A stretch of DNA of 64,000 nt from Oscheius sp. JU75 (Eukaryota > Nematoda > Chromadorea > Rhabditida > Rhabditidae): the NCBI GenBank assembly GCA_037178855.1, contig JASJZC010000005.1, positions 10,044,001 to 10,108,000 of the forward strand, in the 5' to 3' direction. Shown here in pieces: positions 46,096 to 56,400 of this stretch. A program made the translations under genes and the position numbers. Under the pieces are notes generated by a model, which was given only the letters and a program-made list of their open reading frames with translations, ran no database searches and was not told where the DNA came from. Position 1 is the stretch's first letter. Every line of letters starts with the position of its first letter.

Positions 46096-46380
46096 ATGCG
46101 TCTTCTCCTTCTTGTGAGTCTTTTACATCCTTCTCATGTCTCAACTTTCTCAGACCCTCTTTTTTCCTAACCATCACACCACCCAAGTACATACCGAATG
46201 GTACACTGACAAGGGAGATGACATCATTAAGCCTAAGAAGTGGATATGCCCCTTCAACGCGACCGACCTGTCAATGCATTGAGTTAGCTGGTATTCATAT
46301 CCCGAAATACAGCACCTGTGACTGTCTCCCTGTTCCCATGAATCAGTCCCCGATCTGTACTTGTACTCCCGGTCACTGAA
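46096..46380 (+). CDS. Possible small cysteine-rich secreted peptide
   Basis: ATGCGTCTTCTCCTTCTT then a GTGAGT donor. After a 41-base intron, 46155 onward reads HHTTQVHTEWYTDKGDDIIK and stops at 46280. Another frame then reads CQCIELAGIHIPKYSTCDC and CTCTPGH before a stop and AATAAA at 46380. The two halves are out of frame by one base. It may be a real peptide with a frame break; no family recognised. Confidence 0.3.
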
Positions 46381-46501
46381 TAAAATAATTGTCGCTTGTC
46401 ATAAGCAAAGGGGTCAAAGCGCAGCTTTCGCTTTTGTACAGACATCTAAAGGCACCTAGTCATTTGCTTCTCATCATTTCCTCGATAGTCCTCGCTCAAG
46501 A

Positions 46502-47762
46502 ATGACTGCTTTCTCTCCCTATGGTGCTCATTTTGCTCCGGCATTCGTGAACACGGTTGGTTTTGGTTTCAGAACGTCTTCTGAGTGGATGGTTTCCAGA
46601 TTCCGGCCCTGATTCAATCTATTGGGAAAGAGCTGGGCTGTGAGAATGAGACGCATCTCCATGTGTTGACCAAGGCTTTGGAAGTGATCAAGGCATCGAA
46701 AGGTGGACAGAGTCAAGGGAACCAGAAGCAGGGTAAGGGACTGTGCTCTGTCTCTCTCTCTCTTTTCTATCTGTTTCTCTGTCTCTCTATCTAACTGTTT
46801 CTCGGTCTCTTACATCCCGCTATTTTCAGCTCCAGAGCCAATGTCCTCCTCTTCTCAACAGGTGGCTTCCAACATGTCAGGTTATCCTTCTTCCAACTCA
46901 CCATCGTCCGTTTTTCACCAGCATCAATTCTCTCCAATGTCGAACGGTAGTTTCTGAGAACCTGTCCTCTTGACTCAAAGAAAACTACAGGGTTTCTTCC
47001 TCAGATGTTTCCTCAGTTTCCTAGACAGGCTGTCAGAGCTCCTAGTCCAGTCATGAATGGTTATACGCAAAGGATGCCTCCCTATCCTTTCCCAAATGCT
47101 CATCAGCCTAGCTACCAAGAGTGGCAGGCGATGCAGTCCTTCAGGCAGCAGCAGGTACAGAGAGACAGACAGAGACAGAAACAAAAACAGAGGCAGAGAC
47201 TGTCCTGAATCCTGTCTAATCTCCCCGTTTCTAGCAAGCCCAAGTTCCTGCTGCTCAAAAGGCTCAGAGTCCGGTTCCTCGGTCAGTCTATCGCCCTCAT
47301 CCCTACGCCTTCCAGCAGCCGACCAGAACTGTCCCTCAGATGAGACCGGTTTTCAGTCCCGAACACTTCCGACAACCAATAATCTCAATTCCGGAGCCGA
47401 ACAGTATCACTGATGCCCAGCTGGCTGAACTGGACGCCTTCTTGTCGAAGGATATTGCTACGAAGAGTGACCATCAACCACCTACCGTCTCTGTCTCTCA
47501 ATCCAGACCTGTCCCTGCTTATGACTTCGCGCAGGACTCCCAAGTCCACAGTCCTGTGAGTCAGGCCTTCCTAGAGGGGCCGAAGGACGGGTTCTCTGAT
47601 GAGGATTTGACGGAGCTGAACGATTTCTGTACAAATTTGAAGAAGGAGAATGAGAGGCCTTCGGCGGCAATACAAAGAAGGAGTGAAGGGGAAGAAAAGC
47701 AAGCGGACTTTGATAATGGAATCGACAGAGATATTTTAAATGAGTTTTTATCATTTGCCTAG
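46502..47762 (+). CDS. Gln/Pro-rich protein with acidic-hydrophobic motifs, possible transcription cofactor
   Basis: Five exons, 46502-46555, 46600-46732, 46830-46946, 46991-47154 and 47235-47762, total 996 bases, 331 residues, in phase. The N-terminus is MTAFSPYGAHF. A helical segment follows (IPALIQSIGKELGCENETHL, then LTKALEVIKAS), then a long low-complexity part rich in Q, P, S, M and Y (MFPQFPRQAVRAPSP; EWQAMQSFRQQQ). The C-terminal third has three similar short motifs, DAQLAELDAFL, DEDLTELNDFC and DILNEFLSF at the very end. These resemble activation-type helices that bind coactivators. There is no zinc finger, homeobox or nuclear receptor domain. The role is inferred from composition only. 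The polyadenylation signal follows at 47812. Confidence 0.75.
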
Positions 47763-47811
47763 AGGAAGTTAGCCTTAGTTCCTGGTCATTGTTAGTTAAT
47801 TATTGCTGTCT

Positions 47812-47817
47812 AATAAA
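47812..47817 (+). terminator. Polyadenylation signal of the Gln/Pro-rich gene
   Basis: AATAAA 50 bases after the stop codon. Confidence 0.5.
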
Positions 47818-47929
47818 ATGTAAGCATTGTACTCTTCGACAACATGCTCAGAGTCTACGTCACTGGTATCTCGACAATTCTCACTCTGCTGGCTGCACTT
47901 TTTCTAATCCTACCTTGGTCTAACGAGTT

Positions 47930-48120
47930 TCAATGAAGTAGCTCTCAAAAAGTCAAGTATAACAAACGCAGGCACGTTGACGAAACGAGTGCTGGAGTGG
48001 TGCCCTCGGAGAGCGATCAGACCAACAGGACGACCAAAACCTTGGAGTGGCAGTTTCACAGGCGAATGGGGAGAAAATTGGACGCGTGTGGTGCAGGAAT
48101 GGAAGCTACTGTGTCTTTGC
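47930..48120 (+). mobile_element. LINE fragment, extreme C-terminus
   Basis: A plus frame reads LTKRVLEWCPRRAIRPTGRP then WGENWTRVVQEW. This is the typical end of RTE-like polyproteins (a VLEW.PR...R..GRP stretch, later W.R.A...). It is a short 3' remnant. Confidence 0.6.
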
Positions 48121-49610
48121 AGAATTTGGCGGTTATGTGGACACTGGTGTGCTGAGTGGCCATTACAGACTTGCTCGTGACTCTTGTTCATTGAAAGAAC
48201 CGTTTGCTGTCAACCTCAGTCTTCTGGCTAAGCGTAAGAGTCTAAACTCCGAGACAAAGAAACAGAGAGACAGAGATACTGACCCATTTTCAAACCTCTG
48301 TACAAACCTCTACCGTCAAGAACAAATTCTTAACGAATTCTGCGGGCAGTTACCAACAAATTCCTACTCTCGCCATTCTGCGAATCCTCCACGAGTAGAA
48401 AAAATAGTTCTGTATCTGAACATGGGATCAGAGGCGCAACCACGCTACTGCACCTGTACGATATTCCCGCCGTCAATTGGTGGACCTTGTTGTCGTGTAA
48501 CTTTCGCAGAACCACTTCTTGGGCAATTTGCAAATGGCAAGGACTACGTTGAACATAAGCACCCTTTAAAGCGAGCCTTTTTCTAGTTTGCAAAAGTTAA
48601 AATTCAGGTGATTTGACAAGTCGTAGTAAGTCGAAATTGCACTGGCTTTCAGTTTCTGCAAATAATTCGAGCTGCAAGGTGGGGCCTCGTTGAGTCAGGA
48701 ATGCGACGTAACATTAGTTTTGAATTACCATATCAAAGTAAATCTGTTCCACAGTGGAAACAAGACAACCTGATTTCATAAGAGTAACTTTGAGAATAAT
48801 TTTGGGTGCAAAACTCTAGTTTAGGCAGTATAAACTGTGGGGAAGATTATTGAGCGCCCTAAACCGGCGTAGATTCGTTTCTGAAGCAATTGAGATGCAT
48901 TCGACTTCTATTCCCAGTAGTAGTCTAGAAATAAAGTAGCAACATGCTACCAGAAGCTACAAGTTCGACTGAATATTCTTTTCTCTGGAAATAGCCTTAA
49001 TTTGCCAAAAAAACGCGTGACTTGTCGAGACAAGGCTGGCAAGTACTCCCGATAAAGCTTCTCGGCAAATGGTAACTTTTGTTCTCGAGTAGAAACTTTG
49101 CGGGCTTATATTTCGGTAATAAATTGATGATAAAACAAAAAAGAAGTAAGCAGCGAGTTTTTCTCTACGATGCCCATACCCATAGTCGAAAAGAGGCCCG
49201 GACACTCGCTTTAACCTTCAAAAGCGATAGTGTGAACTCGTTTTACTTGGATCAGAAGGTGGCTGTATGGAGTTGGACATGCACAGGTTTGTCTGTTGAA
49301 ATTTGAAGCTGAAAACTCATTTTCAGGATCAACTAGTGGGTCCGGATGTTGGCGGGGAATTCGCCCGGATCTTTTTACAGTTAAGGTATCACACTTTTCA
49401 GCATTTACAGAAGCTTTTTAATGAGATTTTATGACACGAGTACGCCTACACTACCTGAGAAGTCGTTTAGTATCTATTTTGAAAGAGTTGATACAAAGTC
49501 GCTCCTTGAATTTATCTGCAGCTCAAAGAACCAGGTCGTTAACTTGTCCATCGCTCCGTGTTGGAATCCTGTCTGGAACTTAAAATGGGCGAAGGCTCAA
49601 ATCAACTTGG
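48121..49610. other. Mostly empty, one candidate two-exon stretch at 49200-49600 (+)
   Basis: From about 49220 (+) the reading LDQKVAVWSWTCTG ends at a GTTTGT donor-like site. Then GSTSGSGCWRGIRPDLF (49326-49385), and later RFYDTSTPTLPEKSFSIYF and FICSSKNQVVNLSIAPCWNP to 49621. The cysteine and aromatic pattern looks coding, but no start codon exon or family is recognised. 48130-49100 shows nothing. Confidence 0.3.
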
Positions 49611-50290
49611 TCAGTATCTAGAAATCAAGAAAAATCTCATGCGATTACCAAACTGAACCAAAATTTCAACAGTAGGCTCTGAAGCAGGATCGAGCAAGTT
49701 TCTTGCAAGTCTTTTCGGTAGGTGTAGGATAGTAGAGCTTCGATTAGTTCTTCTTCGTAGCATTCTTCTTTCCATCCGTCTTTGGCATACTTCGAAGAAT
49801 TTCTTGTCCGATTCCTTCAGTGTCCATGTTTCTGCTGCATAGGGAGCTACAGGAGTAACGCATGAATCGAAGAGTAATTTTCTTTTCTTCATGGTCAGCT
49901 GTCTGCATGTCAGGAGGTTGGAGAACTTGTTGAAGGCACCAAACGCTTGTCCACTTTACGTTTGACCTCTTCAGAATCGTCCAGTGGAATGGAGATCTGT
50001 GATCCAAGGAAAACGAAATTATCCACAAATTTGATATTGGATCCGTTGATGATAATTGGGTTTTTGTTCACGATGTTGGAAAGAAGTACAGTCTTTTTGG
50101 TATCAATTTCGAGACTGAGCCCAGTGCTCCTGTCAACTTATGTAGCATTCTTTCCATTCCTGGTCGGCTTCTAGAGAACAGCACGATGTCGTCAGCATAT
50201 CCCAAAGTATGGAGATGTTGCCCGTTGATTCTGATCCCTTCATCTTCCCAGTAGATCCTGTTGATGGCACAGCTCATACTTTTCTGTTAG
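49611..50290 (-). mobile_element. LINE fragment, C-terminal reverse transcriptase
   Basis: The minus strand starts with INGQHLHTLGYADDIVLFSR (the YADD active site), then GMERMLHKLTGALGSV. After frame shifts come IINGSNIKFVDNFVFLGSQI and, at 49892, KKRKLLFDSCVTPVAPYAAE, ETWTLKESDKKFF, RRMERRML. This is the last part of an RTE-like reverse transcriptase and its tail. Several frame breaks make it inactive. It is highly similar at DNA level to 63110-63320. Confidence 0.85.
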
Positions 50291-50463
50291 TAGTTTCCGG
50301 ACATATTATGGTCTGATAGGTACTTGTTTCCTCTTAGAAAAAAAAAACATGAACCAAGATACACGTATGTTTATTGACAAATCGTCATAACGTACACAGA
50401 AAAGTTTGAAGACACTTAGAAGACCAGTATTGTGACATGAGCATAGCTATGAGAAGCATAGAG

Positions 50464-53400
50464 TTAGAAATAGATTCTAGAGGTCGGTCGATCGCTTCTT
50501 GACCTCACAGTTGATGGTCTTCGTGTTGGAGGTCGTCTCTCCACCCTCCGATAGTGCTCTTCCTCGTGAAGGTCCTCTCTGGAGAAGACCATGTCCCTTC
50601 GTATCCTTGGCTGAACCCGATGGGCCACAATGCTATTCGAGACAAAGTTCGAAGGGGTACTGCCCCTCAAGGACTCGTGATCTTTAGAAGAGGCATGATA
50701 GTGGTAGATCTGAATATGGGGTGGTTGTGATCAGAAAGTAAGGGAGACTTACACAAGCCACTAGAGAACAGATGGCTATGAGAGAGGCACAGGCTACTGC
50801 GGCTAGGAGAGCGGCTGAAAGGGTTTATGCAAAGATTTTGGGTTGGTCCTACCCCAAAGGACAATCCTCGCCGTGGAAGCTTCTTGACTAGAATGAATGA
50901 CATGATGAGCAAACCAGGTATGCGGTTCAACTTTGTAGTTGCTGTTGCCGATATCGAAAGTCAGGCGGCCAGTGGAAACCTGTAAACGATTAGAGATTCA
51001 CGTCGTTGTAGTCTCACTCTGTGAAACCACAAACGCGATAGCTGTAGACTGCTATGTCGTTGCTAATCAAAACTTACATTGTCAGAAATGTTCCTGGCAA
51101 AGTCTCTGGCTTTTGCATGAGTCACTGTGAACCGAACAATATTGTCGTCTTTCATCTGCACGTTGGAAAGAGCCGATTCAGGGATATAGAAGTCGTGTGA
51201 CAGAACTTGAATTATCGATCTAAAACTCACAACTTGGTTCTGAAAAATTTGAAATTCTACTGTTGAATCTGCTTGTCCATTTGCGTAGTCAGATGTGGTC
51301 CTGTCAGGCTGAACCCCAACTGGATGGTCTCGGCTGGGGGTTCCATGTTGTCCATAAGAGGTTGGGAGAGATCCAGACCGACGCCTGAAAACTACTGTCA
51401 TACTCACTGAAGTAGCCTTACCTTCACAAAAACCGTTGCAATCCTCTTCCGTGGCAAAGTTGTTCATATTTCCGGAACAACCACCGTAATCGAACTGGGA
51501 ACAGGTTCTGTTCACGATTGAGTAGAAGTACCTCGGGACTGACAGAGCACAAGGGCCACGATCTCCTCGCTGGTTACAGACATAGCGTTTCGAGACACAG
51601 CAGATTCCCTCCCGTTGTCCGGGTTTAGTCGCACAGTAATGTGAGCTAGGACACCCGTTTCCTGTGGCGGTACAGATGAAAGGGGCTCCATCTGACTTGC
51701 CGGCAAAGGGATCGCCATGGGGACAGTGTGAAATTGCCTCTTTGATCTTGGTTGGCTTGACCGGAGCATTGAAAAGTTCCTCCAGAGGGCAACAGAAGCC
51801 CTGATCGGCGTTGGTAACGGTACAGGTGAAGCCGTTCGGACACGAACTAGACTGACGGCCACAACCAAAGAGTCGTCGACTGTTATGATCCATTGCGGGT
51901 TGGGCTCCTTTGGGACATGGAGAGAGTTCGCAAATCGGAACTGGGAGACAATTGTTTGACTTACAGACGGCTGACCGGAGTTGACAGATCTGAATTGGAA
52001 TTTGAGACGGTGAGACAGAGAGACAGAAACTCACCCTTCCTTTAGCACATGTAACTTGGTCACATGGCGAGTAGCAACGACATTCTGGTGTAGGACAGCC
52101 AAACCTGTCCAACTTCAGACCAAAGGGGCAGAGAGACAGACTACAAGTGTTGGAACAGATTCTGGGAGAAGAGCAGACGTTCATCCCGACCGATTCCATG
52201 CTTTTTGTCCCTTGAATCTCGACTCCAGAAACGTGGTCAACACACCAACAGGTTCCTTTTGGGTCACATTGAACTGTTATAAAGAGTCCTGGAAGATCTC
52301 CTTTAGCATTCTGGAATGGTCTTACCGGTTACATCAGCACATCTGGGCTTCATAAGAGTCGTACTGGCTCCTTCATTATACAGTCGGTCAATGGCTGATC
52401 TCAAGAGGGTACAGTCTGAAATTCCCTGATCACATAGAGCAGTAGTAAAAACTTACTGGTAGCAAGATTCTGTCTTTTCGGTTCCTGGAAGTCTAGTACG
52501 CTTGCGCAACAGATCCCAATCCGCTCTCCTTTGTCGTTCTCCTCTTCCACACATCGTCCAGAAGAACAGCTACTGGAGACTAGACAGGATTTCGGGTTTC
52601 CATAGTCATCAAGGAGCATCTCACTCAGACCACAGAGGTTGGGGACACCTATAAAAGGGATAAGTTGTCTGTTAGTTGTCATGATAACTGTCCATCGGTT
52701 AGTGGGTTGGTAAAGTTTGGTGTCTTGACCAGTGAAGGGCAGACAATTTGAATGAAAGGTTAAGTGTCTATCCGAATCAACGGCAGAGATTCTTCGAGAG
52801 CTGTGTGAGTCAGGTTTCTGCTGGGTCTTGCGACGCCGAGCCAGCAGGAACTTGGAACATTGGGCTCCAAAGCTGCTCTTCTCTAGGAACGCCCTCACCA
52901 CATTTACCGAATTACGAGAGGATGGAAGCCTTGGTTGGGACGGGGCAGGGATCGAACATGGAATCTCTTACTATCTTGGAATTAATAAAAACGATGGCCA
53001 GATTTGTCACAATCAATCGATTATGGTTTTTAATATTTAGACTATCTCTTAGAATGGCAAGGTATATTCTGTGATTAGTTGGTAAAGTTCCAACTAACGA
53101 CATATGAGAAGTTGAAACAGTCAGTCAGTTTAGTATGGTCTTTCGAAAGTCACTTACATCTAGGAACAAGAGGACAAGCCGGTCCAAGACAGGTGACAGA
53201 GACGAGAGTACATCGAGCTAAAGGAGACGAACACGGAATTGACTCGCACGGATTAGCACAGCTACAGATTCCAGAGTGGGGACAGCCCATAGCGTCTAGT
53301 CTCAGCCCATAAGGACACATTGGTTCCACATCTGTACAGGAGGTCTGGCAAAGTACTGGCTCTGAAACAGCCTATATTTGTGATGATTTCCGAGCTTACG

Positions 53401-56400
53401 ACTACAGTCCAGTTGATGTAGTAGTTCAGATGACCTCCTAGTACCCATGATCTCCTTACCATTAGCTTTGTCAGCACACCAGCACTGCCTGGAAAATCTC
53501 GGTGACCAAAAGTTTGATATCCTTACTTGGTTTTGATGTCACATTGATGCATCCTGAACGATCCGTCGTCGTTACATTGGACTGGAGGAGGTAGCTCCGG
53601 GCTCTCGTGGAAAAAGAACAGCAGTTTGTGAATACAGGCAGTGGTGTTTGCTGGAGCTACGCAGCGAGCTGCACAGCTTGCCTTGCAGCATTTGTGGAAC
53701 CCGGGACAGTCAATGTCCGCTAGACACTCTTCTTTGCAGCCGGGGTTAAAGAGGAGAGCCGGGCAGGACCCTACTTTGGTAGGGACTGATTTTACTGAAA
53801 GAGATAGATTCATTTTGCACGAGTACATAGGTCACAGATGAGTCAGTTGGACTGTCACGTCGCTGTGACTTCCTACTTTGAAGCCACACATTCAACAGTT
53901 AAACAGATTTGCCGTTGTGGCTTCATTTTTGTAATCCTTGAAAGTTAGACAGTCACGTGGACAGAGAGACAGACTACAAGTGTTGGAACAGATTCTGGGT
54001 GAGGAGCAGACGTTCATCCCGACCGATACCGTGCTTTTTGTCCCGTTTTTTTAGGCCACAGACTAGACAGTTAAGCAGTTACGTCGCTGTGATCTCTTTC
54101 TGAAACCAGACGCAACAATTAGACACCAGCTTACAATGAATCGGTTTCGGTGCAACAGTCGGTACAGCCTGAATAACTGGAGCTCCTCCAACCTCTGGCT
54201 GAGAGTCGATTTGAACAGAATTTACCTGAAAAACAGTCTTTTGAGCCACTCATTTTCCCCTCTTACCGGTGTAATAGCATTCGTTCTACCCACAGGCAGT
54301 CTCGACATTCCCTTGTAAGATTTGTAGCCGACTGTCATTGGCATATTGGTCTCGAATTGACAGCTTGTTCCACAACCATTGTAGCAACAAGTAGCTTGGG
54401 GACAGTCGGTGGAATGGCGACAGGTAACAGCACAAGGAGAGCCATCTATTGAACTGTTGAGGGCAGGAAGAGGAGAGCATTTCAGGCCGCTCCGAGTCTC
54501 GATGGGACTTTTGCAGCAGTAGCCCCTGCCCATATAGCCGCTGAACTTGCAGCTATAGCTGGCTGGACACGGTGTCACGAGGTCACACTCGGCCATGACC
54601 TGATGGTCTTCGAGCAGAAGAGGCTCTCCAATGTAGCACGTGTTCGGAACACCTGAAAAAATTCAAAATGTTTAAATCTTTGTAATCTCCCTTTCATTCA
54701 TAGATTGGAAGACTTCCAATTACCGCAACCAAGACTACCGAATTTTCTTGCTTCCCCCCGGGTATCATATTCTATCCCCAAATTGGACAGCTAGTAGCCA
54801 GGATCTCTCTGCCACTAGTTTCTTCCCTTCTTGTTGAGTCTACTGGGAAAGTATATTTCGTGCCAACCTACTCGGTTCCTGATACTACTACTATCAATGG
54901 AATTTTCATCACTCCATGACTCCATGTCTTGTTGCAGAATGTGCTCAACATTTCTACTGTAATTACTACTCGGGATAGTGAGTCTGTCTCTCTGACTATC
55001 CCTTCAGAAAGGGGACCTACTGTGTATATGGTCCATATGGTAAGTACACTTCAAGTCAACTACCACAACCATGTGTCCTGCCGACAAAAGCAAGCTTACC
55101 GCTATTGATAAAAGTTGTGGCCAAACGTAGGCAGAACATGTTCCAAACACCTGGTTTTCAGACCCCTGTCTTCACGACTACGATGGTGGAATGCTACAGA
55201 ACTTGACAGTAAACTTTCCCATCTTGGAGAACACCGTCTTGTACCCTTCTAACAGTACCTGCAATGCAAGTTTTTTTGGGGTCGAAGCTTCAGAAAAGTT
55301 TTCAGTTCCGAACAGACTTTTGCGGTCCTGGCAACAGCATCACGACTTGCTCTACGAGAAGCAACGGAACCTACAACGGTGTCAAGATCTATTACCCGAA
55401 GTGAGTAGCTTCTCATTTTCGTTGACATTAGTAGTTTCAGCGGCACGATCGAAGTCTACCCCTTACCATTCGTCATGCAACTGGATGGCTCACACTTCTA
55501 CTACAAGGGAGCTATAGTGTCAACTTTTTTGAATAAGAATGTTTGAGGTTGGAATGAAGCTCGTTGGTTGTCACGGATGACGCTAGTGTAAATTCTGTTA
55601 GATTTATTGCAGACGTCAGCAGACGAAGGCTCTCTCAAAGATCTGAGACTCTAATTCCTTCCTCCCGATTGTAGCACTCGTATCTTCGTGCTGTAAGCTG
55701 ACCATTTTTTCGCGATGTTCCGTTGTCTCATGGATAAGGAACCGGTCATAGTAACAAGTAGGACCACAGATTCGTAGGGAAGACACAATGACTCTCAATC
55801 TCACATCTGCACACCTTCCTGTATTCAACCCCTCTCACCTATGAACATTGATCCTTTAATGTGGTGTGGGAGGTAGCTACGTTGGTAGAACTTTGCTGTG
55901 TTGTCACGGTAGCCCAATTGGAACATCATCTACTTGTCATGAGCCGCAGCGGAGCATCAGCCAAACTTGTGTATCTAATCCTACCTTTACAATTGGAAAA
56001 AGGCGTCTGTTTGCGGCACAAGTTAACTCTAATCTGGGATAACACTTGACAATGTTTGTGGCCTTTTCTGTCAAGTAATATCCTAGATTAAAGTTGACAA
56101 GACAAGCTAGAAGAATCAAATAGTTCAAGTTACAAAACGAATATTGACAGTGTGAGTCGGTCCATCAAGAGCGTAAGCGAATGGCTATAATTAGAGTGTT
56201 TGGTAAAGGAATCTAGTTCAAAATGCCCAAAAAATACACACAGATACTTTGTGATGGCTATTACTCTTTGCAAGTCAAGACAAATCGCTTCAGTTTGGGA
56301 GCTGCGTCTCTGGGAGAACATTGCTTCTGCCACGGTATCCCGAATGGAACATCATCTAACTGTCACGAGCCCCAATGAAGCATCAGCCAAATTTGTTCTG

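Noticed and set aside
48047-48586. Long plus frame with WCRNGSYCVFAEFGG, at first taken as a secreted protein
   Set aside because: The same DNA in another frame reads the conserved LINE C-terminus, which explains its first part; the remainder has no exon signals.
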